Positions 11,415 through 23,329 of a DNA stretch of 64,000 bases are shown piece by piece. The stretch is from assembly GCA_030278955.1 (NCBI GenBank), contig JAOANR010000014.1, positions 21,702,068 through 21,766,067 of the forward strand, read 5' to 3'. Below the pieces are notes generated by a model. That model saw only the letters and a program-made list of their open reading frames with translations. It was not told the DNA's origin and did no database searches. This stretch comes from Hygrophila difformis (taxonomy: Eukaryota; Streptophyta; Magnoliopsida; Lamiales; Acanthaceae). The position numbers and the translations under genes were made by a program. Position 1 is the first letter of the stretch. Every line of letters begins with the position of its first letter.

Positions 11415-12420
11415 ATTCAGTAGACGATTAAACGCACCTATTTGGATAATGAGCTCCAATCTGGGAACTCGTTCCAAAATTCACCATCGGGTATTCTTTG
11501 TTGCCGATATCACACCCTCGGTCCGGCCTGATTCACGGTAATTAGGGTTCAGACAGGTTAACGTTGGGTTGCTCAGGGAATCCTTCTCTCCGGAGATCGT
11601 CAGATTTGGAGTTAGGGTTAAGACGAAGGTGAGTCAATTCCAGAAAACGAGGCCCGCGCGTCGTTGGCCTTGGAGGTACGAGCAAGCTAAGGTATGTCGT
11701 CTTTGCATTGTTTGTTCTGTCTCTGCAAGTACTAGTACTCCTGCTCGTTGTCATACAAATGATGCCAAACTAATTGAATTGGTTTGGAGGTAAATTATTG
11801 ATGACTATCCTTTTAATAGCATATGACATGAACGGTCTAATTATGAGCTGAGCTGTCTACATACACTTGTGCGCTCATTGGCTCCGTTTGGGAAAAAACG
11901 CTAGCGATTAGCGTCTAATTATGTGAAAAGGATTAATAACTTAAGCAGAGAGTACAAATGGGGACTTGATGAAATTATTAAAATAATTTATTTATCCATT
12001 CCTAAACTCACACAAAGTCATTCAAAAATTTTAACTTTTATTCATTAAAATTGTAGGATCGAGATCCAACAAAATAAATTTTCAAAAATATAAAATACAT
12101 AACTGGTTGTTCAATAGGCGAGTTCAATTTTTTTTTTTTTTAAAAGAAAGTAATTGTGCAGTATAATCCTAAACCCATTATTTTTGTATCACTTTTACTT
12201 TTTATGTCTCAATATATTTGTTTCATTTTTATTTTTGAAAATCAAACATATTCTTATCACATCACAAATAAATGTACTATTAAAATTTTATACCCTACCA
12301 TTAATAGATTCAAACACGCAATCATCACATTACATATAAATAAATCAATTAAAAATTTAAACTCATTAGAATCACTGAATCACATCACATAAATATCTAA
12401 TTTACCCCGCCGTTAACACT
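11415..12420 (+). other. Flank of the Tat insertion, exon-like (copy 1)
   Basis: After the Tat LTR comes unique-looking sequence with AATTAGGGTT and GTTAGGGTT motifs, moderate GC content and consensus donor-like sites (AAGACGAAG|GTGAGT near 11628; GCTAAG|GTATGT near 11690). This resembles the 5' part of a plant gene. I recognise no protein. A TAA at 11538-11540 interrupts a frame that stays open in the other block. From about 11810 to 12420 the sequence is AT-rich and I see no gene. Confidence 0.35.
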
Positions 12421-12429
12421 ACTCTTTCC

Positions 12430-12605
12430 CTATATTAAATGCTAACCACCCCCGCACTAATCTAGTAATCTATCACTAACTTCCAACTTTTAGGTTGGGA
12501 GTTCGATACCCCACCCGGCTCATATTCCTCCCCTTTGTCCCTTTGTTATTTGAGTGGCATGGGCTTCCACCATTCTCAGCTTGAATAGGTTGTCCAGTAA
12601 AAAAA
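12430..12605 (+). mobile_element. SINE-like, tRNA-derived segment (copy 1)
   Basis: The segment contains GTTCGATACCC (12501-12511), which fits an RNA polymerase III B box, preceded by GGTTGGGA and followed by CACCCGGCT as in the T arm of a tRNA. A possible A box lies 35-45 bp upstream (TAGTAATCTATC). It ends in TTGTCCAGTAAAAAAATT, like plant SINE tails. Target-site duplications are not clear. Confidence 0.45.
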
Positions 12606-13675
12606 TTAAAATTATCCCCACATAAAATATCTTGCCAAAAAGTAAATTATAAAAAACCAAAAAAAAAAAGAGAAAAATTTAGCCTAAAATCCAATTTATA
12701 AAGTTATTAATATTAAATTATAGTGCTCCCACCACTCATTTATCTCACTTCGAATTTGCTAAAAAATTTATATTATCAATGAAAATTATAATAAATTAAA
12801 ATAAATAATACTAGATTGTAGATTGAAAAGTAGAATAAATTTAAATAATACCGTTAGATTATATATTTTGTAAGGTAATACATTATAAAAAGAATAAAGC
12901 TAAAAACATCTGACCAAATAATTCAAATCCCTATATATTCTAATACAAATAACTTCACAAAAGTATGTCTTCTTTACAGACTTATCGCCATTTTTTGACT
13001 CATCACTTGCCAGAATTTATTTCCTCATTCAACTAAATGACTATTCTAATGCAGTCTTAAAAAAAATAACTTCACAATTTATTTTTTTTTTCTCTCATTG
13101 CACTCACCTGTTGAACAGTGGAGTGGCTTTATTACCTTTTTTTATGTTGTCCTTTTTTAATTTTTTATATTCGGATTGCCTGATGCTCAGGCCATCCAAT
13201 ACTTTCACTCAATAATTTTTTTTTTTTTTGAGTAGCATGTTGAACAGACGATTCCATTTTAATTTGAGAATCAGTTATTTAATATGTACTATTTTGATAA
13301 TTTTGCCAACGATATTGGAGTCTCTTTTCCATTTTTATCCTTTTATATAGGTCACATGGTGGAATTAGTCGATATTGGAGTCTCTTTTCCTTTTTTTTTT
13401 ATCCTTTTATATAGGTCACATGGTGGAATTAGTCTTGACCTTGATTTGAGGTCAATTAAATTAGAAAGTTTATCACAAGTCCTTATGCTTTATTCACTTG
13501 AGGTGATATACTATCTGCTATTGAACTGTGTGCAAATTAAAATACCAGGTTATATGTTTAATCCTATGTAAATCCTTTTGTAGTGAATATTGCTGAACTT
13601 GAGAATGTTTTCATTAACTTATCTGATTGTTTCGCTTGAGGCAGTGACATGTTAGACTAGGACTTTTGTTTATTA
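12606..13675. other. AT-rich intergenic sequence (copy 1)
   Basis: No gene or recognisable element, apart from the short tandem duplication listed separately. Long A and T runs dominate. Confidence 0.5.
13311..13434. repeat. Tandem duplication of ~60 bp (copy 1)
   Basis: Two adjacent units starting GATATTGGAGTCTC (13311-13370 and 13371-13434), identical except for the length of a T run. The other block has the same pair with a shorter run. Confidence 0.9.
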
Positions 13676-15456
13676 CTAGTATTACCCCGCTCAATGGGCG
13701 GAAATATGAACAATGGAATAAAAATATCAAATTTTACAAATAAAATTGTTCAATTTTATTATGTCAGTTATATTCCCCAAACTACTTCAACCAATAGACA
13801 TATGCCATAAAAAGGACAAAAAATATTCTACAATAAATAATAGTTGAAAGGACAAAAAAGATGAAAAAGCAATGATTAAAAACTTCCTACATACGACTAT
13901 AATGTCATACATTGACAAAGAAAGTACGTGAAATTACATTACACTCGGTAATTTATTATTGATACTGATTCATTCTAAAGCATCGATAAATTAGAAATTT
14001 CACAAAGATATAGTTAATTTAGTTAATTATATAATACAAAAATTTGCTATTCATCAATGAATATAATATCAATATTAAAGTACTTATTAATAATTTACAA
14101 TATTTTTTTAAACTATAATTTCAATTCATAGGGTATTGGTTAAGAATAATAACAAATATTAAAATTATATTTAACGGATAAATATAATATCAACCAATAA
14201 AGTTCCTTTTTTTTACATACTATACTTTATTTAATAGTATTCTTTATCTATAATAATTAATGAAATTAAATTATCTAATGTGAATTTTGCTCAAATTTGG
14301 TTCATTTATATTTTGAAAGTGCATACTTTTATATAATTTCATTATTTTTTTATATGAAAAGGGATTGACTTTTGCTAATGTTTATTATCCAACTTTGAGT
14401 AATGCTTATACAACATCTATATATGAAAAACATAGTCAAGTGGGATCTCGTTAGATTCGTCTCATCATGTAGTTTTCAAATATCGAATTTTTAGTATTTT
14501 TACCTGTATACATTTTGAGTTATTGATGAGTTATTGATTATTAGAAATTTGTATTGGATTGCGTGCAGAAAGTGAATGTTGAGAAAATAGGTAGGTTACT
14601 GTTCATAAGGGGATTTTTGTGAGAGGGAATTAGTAGGTTACTGTTCATAAGGGTAGGTTACTGTTCATAAGGGATATTGTTTTTATATATTACTAGTATA
14701 TCCCCGCCCGATTGGGCGAAAGTTTTGTGTGAATGAGTTAAGAATTGATGCAAAGTATAATAACCAAACAATCTTATTTATACAATTGAAACTACATTTC
14801 AATAGCAAATAAAGTTTTATTATATTTAATTTATTATTTACATATTAAAATATCATTATATAAAAATATCTTTGTATAGTAAAAACTTATTATTTCACTT
14901 GTCTTAAACTCATTACTTGATTATCATTTAAAGGTTCCTGATTGAAAATTTGTTTACCTAAATGGTTGAGCTTATTTAAATATAACTTTAAAAGAAATCA
15001 AATTATTTCATCCCATATTTTATATATATATATATATATTAAATTCAGTAGTGAACAATATTGCAGTATAAATTAGAGTATAAAATATTTTTAAGAAAAA
15101 TCTTATATTATATTGGGATGATTGATTATTTTTTTAATATAATAGGTTATATAATAAAATTATTTGTATTGAAATAATTTATTTATTAAAGTATATAAAT
15201 TATTATTATTATTTATAAATGAAACTTGTTACGGTTCATAAAATAATTTTTGTGAGTGATAATAAACATACTAGTATTATTTATAAGGGAGTTTTTGTGA
15301 GGTAAAATATATAAATTAATGTTGATAAGTTAATTTTTGTTAGAAAGAATAAATATACTACATAGATTTTGATAAGAAATGATGAGAGTCGATTTTTGGA
15401 AAGACAAAAACACTATTCATAACATCAATAGCCTTTATATATTATATAGATATAGA
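13676..15456 (-). mobile_element. Non-autonomous Helitron, outer (copy 1)
   Basis: On the minus strand the 3' end shows a GC hairpin (CCGCCCATTGAGCGGG), a short spacer and CTAGT, with the host A at 13675. The 5' end at 15456 begins TCTATA and resumes as ATAATATATAAAAAC beyond the inner Helitron. Removing the inner element leaves ~1023 bp. There is no Rep/helicase coding capacity. Inserted between A and T as expected of Helitrons. Confidence 0.72.
14693..15450 (-). mobile_element. Non-autonomous Helitron, inner (copy 1)
   Basis: A 758 bp element, with 3' hairpin CGCCCAATCGGGCG then GGGATATACTAGT on the minus strand and 5' end TCTATATAATATATAAAGG. It sits between A14692 and T15451, six bases inside the 5' terminus of the outer Helitron. 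It is AT-rich and non-coding. Short GGTTACTGTTCATAAGGG repeats lie just left of it, in the outer element. Confidence 0.72.
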
Positions 15457-15791
15457 TTTCTTATGTTATAGGATTCATGTTTTGGGTTCAATCTCATGTG
15501 TTAGTAATTCTGTTATTGAAGGATTAAATATTAAATATGTGTAGAATCCAAAATAACTAAGAAATTATGTACTACAATATTTAGAGAATATAGCTTGTTG
15601 AGCTTTATTCCATTCTAATTGGGTGATCTCAAATAAATACCAACTTTAGGTGGCAAGAAATATTGTCACATTTGTTGATGATCACTCGAGAGACACAAAA
15701 TTTATACGTAAATTTTAGTGTAGAAAACATAAATGGAGAACAAGAAAATCAAGCAAAATAATAATAATTTTGATGCAAATGAGTGCATAAC
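15457..15791. other. Flank to the assembly gap
   Basis: AT-rich sequence without a recognisable gene; identical in kind to 37391-37725. It is cut by the N gap. Confidence 0.6.
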
Positions 15792-16291
15792 NNNNNNNNN
15801 NNNNNNNNNNNNNNNNNNNNNNNNNNNNNNNNNNNNNNNNNNNNNNNNNNNNNNNNNNNNNNNNNNNNNNNNNNNNNNNNNNNNNNNNNNNNNNNNNNNN
15901 NNNNNNNNNNNNNNNNNNNNNNNNNNNNNNNNNNNNNNNNNNNNNNNNNNNNNNNNNNNNNNNNNNNNNNNNNNNNNNNNNNNNNNNNNNNNNNNNNNNN
16001 NNNNNNNNNNNNNNNNNNNNNNNNNNNNNNNNNNNNNNNNNNNNNNNNNNNNNNNNNNNNNNNNNNNNNNNNNNNNNNNNNNNNNNNNNNNNNNNNNNNN
16101 NNNNNNNNNNNNNNNNNNNNNNNNNNNNNNNNNNNNNNNNNNNNNNNNNNNNNNNNNNNNNNNNNNNNNNNNNNNNNNNNNNNNNNNNNNNNNNNNNNNN
16201 NNNNNNNNNNNNNNNNNNNNNNNNNNNNNNNNNNNNNNNNNNNNNNNNNNNNNNNNNNNNNNNNNNNNNNNNNNNNNNNNNNNNNNNNNNN
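15792..16291. other. Assembly gap of exactly 500 N
   Basis: Five hundred N in a row, a conventional scaffold gap rather than a measured one. The left contig ends inside sequence that continues uninterrupted at 37725 in the other block. Confidence 0.99.
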
Positions 16292-17617
16292 AGCTAACGA
16301 ATAAGGTAGCTCAACATACAGCCAAATATCGGCTAATGCCGATAGCAGGAAATTTGGAAATACATTTGGCCGAAACAGAAAAGGGCGAATGGATAAAGAA
16401 GATAGCGCAAACGTTGGAGAATCCATCCGAAGCTAATCCAGTCGAAAAGCGAAAGGCGATGGATTAATAGTGATAGGAGGGTTACTCTTCAAGCGAGCCA
16501 TTGATGGAGTACTACTCAGATGTGTCGAAGAGGAAGACGCTAGAAGAGTAATGGGAGAAGTTCATGAAGGAATATGTGGTGCACATCGCGCAGGAAAATC
16601 GATGAAATGGAGTATTATTCGGCTGGGATATTATTGGCCGAATATGGGGATCGATTGTGAGAAATATGCTAAAGGATGCCGCGAATGTCAAAAGCATGGG
16701 CCGATTCAAAAGTTACCGGCCGAAGAACTACATATAATGATTAAGCCATGGTCATTTCGAGGGTGGGCTATGGATATCATTGGAAAGATTCACCCCTCTT
16801 CGTCAAAAAGGCATGAGAATGTGCTAGTGGCAACAGATTATTTCACAAAATGGGCCGAAGCTCAGGCATATGTTAGCATTTCGCAAGAAGAGGTGATCGA
16901 ATTTATTAATAGACAATTGATATACAGGTTTGGAATTCCACAAACGATTCTAACGGATAGAGGAACTGTATTTGTGGGAGAAAAAGTCAAGGCCTTTGCA
17001 AAAGAGTATGGGATAAAAATCGTGCATTCGTCGCCATATTATCCACAAGGAAATGGGCAGGCAGAGGCCACAAATAAGCAGTTAATAGGAATTATAAAGA
17101 AAAAGGAAGTGGCATGAGAAGTTATCTGAGGCGTTGTGGGCCTATCGAAATGCTAAGACTTCAGCCACTGGATTTACACAATTTCGGCTGACTTATGGTA
17201 TGGACGCAGTACTTCCAGCCGAAATAACAGTGCCGACTTTAAGGACAAGCCAAGCAGATTTAATGTCGGCTGAACAATATGATTGTGCGATGAAAAATGA
17301 ACTATTGGAAGTTAACTCCGATGGGGTGCAAGCCTTTGAAAATTTGCAAAAAAATAAAGATATTGTGGCCGATTAGTATAATAAGCGAATTCGTGTAAAG
17401 CGATTTGAAGTCGGTGATTTAGTTTGGAAAGTTATATGGCCACCCAAACAGAAGGATGGCCGATTAGGTAAGTGGAGCCCCAATTGGGAGGGGCCATTTA
17501 TTGTTCCGACGAAATTACCGAATGGAGCATACATGTTGGTGGACGAAAATGGTGAGCAGATGTCAAATCCAGTAAATGCGAGATATATGAAGAAATATTA
17601 TCCATCAGCATGGGATT
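16292..17617 (+). pseudogene. Tat-lineage integrase, broken
   Basis: The end of pol: integrase, which inserts element DNA into the host genome. The zinc-binding HHCC region reads HEGICGAHRAGK...CRECQKHG. The catalytic core shows AMDIIGKI (first Asp), LTDRGTVF (second Asp) and QAEATNKQL (Glu). The C-terminal part includes VGDLVWK and ends YYPSAWD followed by a stop. Lesions: a frameshift near 16457, a frameshift near 17105 and a TAG near 17374. Sequence before 16457 is the RNase H-integrase linker. Assigned to Tat by sequence character and by the antisense gene downstream; fairly sure. Confidence 0.85.
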
Positions 17618-18269
17618 AGACATCAAATAAGGCGAAAAAGTAAAGATTTTATTTCATGGACGAAATATTACAAAGAGGTGCTACTTCGGCCGAAAGCGGC
17701 GTCGATAGCCCGAAATTACAATAAAAAAGGGAAACGTCCTATTCTACGCAGGCATATACAAGGGAAAGGTCCTTGAAGGATTCTCAGCCTTGTAAAAATA
17801 CCGCTTAAAACTATCGACAAACAGAAACAGGGCACAATTGCTTGCCCCAGAACAGTATTGCCGATTTAAGTCCTACCATCGAACCTTTACTCCTGGATAC
17901 GCTAGAACGAATAGTACAACGTCCCAGAGGTAGAAGTCAAATTCGGGTACAGCCTCCGCACTATCTCAGACAGAAGTAGGAGGAGTACAGCGAGGCAGTC
18001 ACCCAAAACGGTGGAAGGGTGAGAGGATGGAAAAATAACTAAGGGAAGTTATTCCCCCATTAGACAGTCCGACCGGATATGCAACCGCAAAGTAGAAAAG
18101 AGAAGCATGTCCGCATAACCGTCGAGACCTGCATTTGGAATAACAAATAGAGATCCTCGCCCATACAAACATGGTGAAAAGGATGTTAGCTGAACTCGTG
18201 CTGCATGAGCGAAAAGTTTTCGTATCACGTCTGGAAATCCTTGAGAATACACAATCCAGAAACCATGGA
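17618..18269 (+). other. Tat sequence between pol and the Tekay insertion
   Basis: Non-coding Tat sequence after the integrase stop. A minus-strand frame at 17999-18274 has no family resemblance that I recognise. It would be the 3' untranslated region of both the sense transcript and the antisense gene. Confidence 0.5.
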
Positions 18270-18274
18270 GGCAC
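18270..18274. repeat. Target-site duplication GGCAC, left
   Basis: Five bases directly before the Tekay LTR, matching 29283-29287 on the other side. They fix the element borders and show a single integration event. Confidence 0.93.
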
Positions 18275-20868
18275 TGTAACACCCTGGATTTGATTTCCCA
18301 GGCCAGGGCATTACCGCCACACTTTTCTAAACAAGACCCGAACCAAGTCGAGCTTATCTAGAAAAATGCTAAGGCTAAGTTGTATCAAATTTTAAAATAC
18401 TTAAAAATCCATTCAAATATGCCCGAATTAAAATCAGAGTATCACATGCATCACAATAAATAATAGTGCGGAAGCAAAAACAAGGCCAAACAGACGGCCA
18501 AAACCCAAATCCAAAGTTCCAAGTCCAATACGAGAAATTTAAAAATAAAATAAATGCGACAAGTTCTTTATTGAGAAATCCCATCCCGTCGTGCCATTTC
18601 TTACTCTGCGAAAAATAGAAAACAACAATTTATCAGTACAAACGGTACTGCGTAAGTTAATGTATAGCATAACAAAATTTAAAGTTTTTAGAAGAGTAAT
18701 AAAAAGATAGGAATTTAATTTTTAAAATAAGCGAGTAAAATAATTTACGGGAATTCTTACACTATACCACATGCATAATTACCAATGTTCATTTTGATCG
18801 AGGACATCCAAAAATTACCCGCTTGGGCGCTTATGTCCACAAGCCGCCGGTATCAACGATCCTGGGCCTAAGCCGTTTAAGATCAAATTACCCGCTTGGG
18901 CACTTATGTGCACAAGCCGACGGTATCAACAAATGTGAGAGCAGCGGACCCTATACAGACACACTCCGGATCCCTAGATAACCCATACGGATACATCTAG
19001 GAGTATAGACTCATACTAACACGCAACATAATTTCCTTGGCGCCGTTTTGGCCACCAAAAAGAGGGGGCGACCCAACGAGCTCACGCCAAGTGCACTTAC
19101 CCTCCAAAGTTGGGCATCTAACTCGATCAAAACTCACAAAGTTTCAAAATTCACATTTTTAATCATTACAAACCATGATTACATTCCCAGAATTCATAAT
19201 ATTCACAAAAGAGTAGCAATTGACTCACTAATCATCAAAACGCACGAAGCCAAGTTTACCGGTAAAAGCCTCACTGTGGCAGTCATCAAATTCGCACTAG
19301 GAAATGTAGTAAACCTTTTTAGAAAATTCTGAAAATTTTACAGGTGCTAGGAAATATCAAAATAAGCATTTTCCTAGAAATAGGCTTTATCAAATTCGGA
19401 CTCTAAGTGGCCTAAAAAAATCATTTCAGAAACTCATCTTTCAAAGGGTATAGGAATTACTGTTTACTCGACCACAGTTTCTTTAAAAATTCATAACAAT
19501 TTCAAGATTGATCTAAAAATTCTGAAATTTTACAGAAATAAAATAGACACATAGATGAACAACTTTCATGAAGAAACAAACCATTAAAAACGATCATAAA
19601 TAGGAGTAATACGAACAACAAAACTGACTACACCATGAAACGAATTCTATCATCAGAAAACTCAGAAATACCAGATGATTTTTCGTCGCCTAAATCATGT
19701 CCAAAAATTATGAAAATTTACAGAGATCATATTCAAGGTGTTAGAAACATTTTTCATTTAGAAAAGGTTTTTCAAGAACGAACGGATCTAGGCGAACAAA
19801 GATGAACAAAAGAAACTATCCAGATAAAACCCTAAAACACAGATTTGGCAAGAAATGGGATTCGAGTTGTATCACAATGGATACTCAACCAAAAGCTCTA
19901 AAATTTGAAAGAAACAACACTAACTTACCTTAGAAGAGATTAGGATCAAAAACTCCTTTGTTTGAATCTCCACAATCGTCCGGGACAACCCACTCTTCCG
20001 AAGTTCTACCGAATGAATCCTATTTTGAGGGTTGAAGGAAAAATACTTGGTGTTAGGGCTTGCTAATCGAATCAAAGGCAAGGAATTGGATCAGGAACCT
20101 TACCTAGACGTAGGAGAAGGGATTGGGATGCTTGAACTCGCCCAAAGAACCCACCACTTGAAGAGAGCACTCCAAAACTCACCAACTCTCAATAAGAAAA
20201 ACTGATTTTCGGAATGGTGGTTTAGGGTGAAATTTGGGGCTGTTATGGGCTTGATAATGGAGTGTTTAAAGTTCCTATGGGTACCATGAAGTCCCTAGGT
20301 AAGTGGCAAGTGATTATGGCCAGTCAATCTCGGAATTAGGGCTCACCAACCCCCCCATTAATCCCCTCATACCACCATGGTTCAAAGAATGTTAAATTGT
20401 TCATGTATCTCCCCCATTTCAATTATGTAGATGTTTTATTACACCCAAAATCTATCCAAGAGTGTCCAAATACAACCTTAAGGGTGTGGTAACTGAATTG
20501 GGATAGATTGGAATTAGAACATCTCGAAAATGGGAGCAAAAAACGCGTTCAGCGTTTGAATCGCCGTCCTGCCGCCGCCGCCGCGCTGGTGGCGCGCCGG
20601 CGCGTCGCCGCCGCGCGGCCACCTGAGCGCGTTTATTTTTTTATTTTTTTTTTTATTTTATTTTTTTTATATATTATGATTTTTAATCTTTAAAAATCGT
20701 AATATGAATTATCCATGATTGTTGGATAATCCGATAACTCTCTTCGAGTTGCTATCATCCAAAAAATATTTAATTCCGCTCTCTCGAAATTATTTCGGTT
20801 GCGATAGTTAAATCCAATTCTTTGATTTTTCGGATTTAATAATCGATGTTGATTTCTCGGGTATTACA
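18275..20868 (-). repeat. 3' LTR of Tekay element 2
   Basis: A 2594 bp LTR with termini TGTAATACCC and CAGGGTGTTACA in element sense. It is 35 bp longer than the 5' LTR, mainly because of extra GC-rich sequence (GGTGGCGCGCCGGCG, near 20588). The T-rich tract follows at 20635-20670. Confidence 0.95.
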
Positions 20869-20883
20869 GTCTACCCTTCTTAG
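20869..20883 (-). other. Polypurine tract of Tekay element 2
   Basis: In element sense, AAGAAGGGTAGAC directly precedes the 3' LTR. It is the expected primer for plus-strand DNA synthesis. Confidence 0.7.
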
Positions 20884-21051
20884 AAATCAACTTCGTCCTC
20901 GAAGTTAGGTCGCACTTCGGAAAAATAATTGGCACAAAGAAATTATTGAGGCTTGCAATTTAAAATTCTTACCTCGTATGCGACGACTCTTGTGCGGGGT
21001 GTCACATCCTCTCCCCCTTAGGACTGCAGTTATGCCCCCATAACTGCTCCC

Positions 21052-21624
21052 GAGTCGCTTTGGAAAAGGTTGGGATATTTCTGCTTCATATCCGCTTCCA
21101 ATTCCACGTCGCTTCCTCAGTGCCATGATTTGACCATAAGATCTTCACCATCTTCACAGTCTTATTCCTTGTGACCCTTTCCTTGACTCAAGTATCTCGA
21201 TCGGATACTCCTCGTATGTCAGGTCGTCATCCAGCTCGATCACGTCGGGTTGCAAAACATGAGTTGGGTCGTGCACATATTTCTTCAGTTGAGAAACGTG
21301 AAATATGTTGTGCACTCGCGACAATTCTGGTGGAAGAGCCAAACGATAAGCCAAGGTACCTACGCGATCCAGAATCTCGTACGGACCGATGTAGCGAGGA
21401 CTCAACTTTCCTCGTTTACCGAATCACATCACCCCCTTCATGGGCGACACTTTCAGCATGACTCTGTCTCCCACCTCAAATTCCAACTCTTGCCGCCTAG
21501 TGTCGGCATAACTCTTCTGCCTGTCCTGTGCGGCCTTCATTTTCTGTTGAACCACCTTGATTTGTCTGCTCATATCTTCAATGAGTTGTGGTCCAACAAC
21601 TACCGAATTATCATCTTTTGTCCA
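21052..21624 (-). pseudogene. Tekay integrase C-terminal domain and chromodomain
   Basis: The frame shows VGDRVMLKVSP, then the GPF/Y-type motif YIGPYEILDRVG and VHNIFHVSQLKKY, which end the integrase core. After EEYPIEILESR a frameshift occurs near 21165, and a different frame carries VKILWSNHGTEEATW. That is the usual chromodomain signature of Tekay elements, which bind modified histone H3 and direct integration into heterochromatin. A stop follows VMLKVSPMKGVM near 21424. Degenerate but clear. Confidence 0.8.
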
Positions 21625-22105
21625 TCACAACGGACTGCGACACTTTCGTCCATAAAGCGCTTCGAACGGTGCCATGCCAATGCTAGCTTGATAACCGTTG
21701 TTGTACGAGAATTCAATTAACGGCAAGTGGTCCTCCCAACTTCCCTTGAATTCGAGTACGCACGCTCTTAGCATGTCCTCGAGCGTCTGAATCGTGCGCT
21801 CAGTCTGACCGTCCGTCATTGGATGAAATGCTGTGCTCATCTTGATTTGGGTTCCTAAAGCTTCTTGTAGTTTAGTCGAGAAGTTGGAGACGAATCTACT
21901 ATCTCGGTCTGAGATAATATCGTGCGGTATTCCATGCCTTCGGACCACGTTCTCGATATATGCCTTAGCTAGTTGACATCGACCAATTTTCCTTCATTGG
22001 TATGAAGATGGCGGTCTTTGTTAACCGATCAACTATTACCCAAATTTTATTCATTCCTCGGGGAGATCTTGGTAACCCCGAAACAAAATCCATGTAGATG
22101 CTGTC
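21625..22105 (-). pseudogene. Tekay integrase catalytic core
   Basis: The core shows DFVSGLP (first Asp), [13 protein letters not shown] (second Asp) and [13 protein letters not shown] (Glu), the D,D-35-E triad. A TGA at 22103-22105 replaces a tryptophan codon at the junction with the zinc-binding domain, and a frameshift lies near 21983. The frame from 21948 to 21625 is open. Confidence 0.88.
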
Positions 22106-23329
22106 TCATTTCCAGCTTGGGATCTCCAATGGCTTTACCAATCCTAACGGCTTTTGCCTCACTGCCTTCACCTTCTGGCAGGTTATGCACTTAGCCACAA
22201 AGTCGGCAACATCCTTCTTCATCCGCGGCCACCAGTAGATTTTCGTTAAGTCCTTATACAACTTATCCCCACCAGGGTGGATTGAATAAGGTGTACTGTG
22301 GCCTTCTTCCATGAGTTTTCTCTTCAATTCCTCGCACTTATGAGGAACGCACCATCTTCTTTTAAAACGGATACTTCCATCCTCATGGATCATAAATCCT
22401 ACTGCTTTACCTTCACCCACTTTCTCCTTGATTCTCTGAAGGTTCTCGTCGTCCGGTTGAGCTTCTCGAATCTCGTCAAACACGGTAGGTTCAATTGTTA
22501 TGGCGTTCACTGTTTCTACCACGGTCCCATAATGGACTAGTTCAGTATCCAACTTAGCTAGATCCATGTACAGTCCCGAAGGTAGAATAAGTGTGTTCGC
22601 CGAGTGCCTAGTCTTGCGACTCAGTGCGTCCGCAACGACGTTCGCCTTGCCCTCATGGTATGCTATGTCCAGATCGTAATCCTTGATCAGCTCGAGCCAT
22701 CGCCTTTGCCTCATATTTAACTCTTTCTGAGTAAATATATACTTGAGGCTCTTGTGATCAGTAAACATCCGACAAGTTCGTCCATATAGGTAGTGTCGCC
22801 AGATCTTAAGAGCGAACACTACCGCCGCTAGTTCCAAATCATGTGTCGGATAGTTTTCTTCGTGTGGCTTGAGTTGCCTCGATGCGTAAGCAATCACCCT
22901 TTGGTTTTGCATTAGCACGCAACCAAGACCTTCTTTCGAGGCGTCGCTGTACACCTCATAATCCTCAGTTTCTGATGGCAATGCTAAGACCGGTGCTGAT
23001 GTGAGTCTCTTCTTGAGCTCTCGGAATGACTGCTCACAATCAGCTGTCCATTCGAATTTCAACCCTTTCTTCAGCAATTGGGTCATTGGTCTCGCAATTT
23101 TTGAAAAATCTTTCACAAATCTTCGGTAGTATCCGGCTAGTCCTAGGAAACTTCTTACCTCAGTCTGGCTTGTCGGTGCCGGCCAATCAGACACTGCCGA
23201 TATCTTTGCCTGGTCAACCGATACTCCTTTAGCCGATACTATATGACCTAGAAAGGCGACTTCTTTCATCCAAAACTCGCATTTTGACAGCTTCGCGTAG
23301 AGTTGATTTTTTCTCAAAAGTCCGAGTAC
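22106..23329 (-). pseudogene. Tekay RNase H and integrase zinc-binding domain
   Basis: About 400 open codons. In order: RT connection ([19 protein letters not shown]), RNase H ([15 protein letters not shown], then [29 protein letters not shown] and the final DALSRK), and the integrase HHCC zinc finger ([11 protein letters not shown]...CITCQKVK). It is bounded by TAA at 23330-23332 and TGA at 22103-22105, so only part of pol is translated without readthrough. Confidence 0.88.

Larger units (their letters stand above)
1..15791. repeat. Large duplicated block, copy 1
   Basis: This block is collinear and nearly identical with 22287-37725 (offset about 22284-22286). It carries the same nested elements in the same order and the same insertion junctions. 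In the first 1 kb I count about five substitutions by eye. It ends exactly at the N gap, and it starts at the window edge in the middle of an element, so its true left end is unseen. The main structural difference is inside the outer Helitron, where 775 bp here (13751-14525) replace 421 bp in the other copy. Probably an alternative haplotype of the second block. Confidence 0.95.

Noticed and set aside
12430..12605. A real tRNA gene
   Set aside because: Only a B-box and partial T-arm match; no acceptor stem or anticodon arm can be folded by eye. Kept as SINE-like.
15733..16467. Long open frames across the N gap on both strands
   Set aside because: They consist of N residues; only the sequence after 16292 is real and belongs to the Tat pol.
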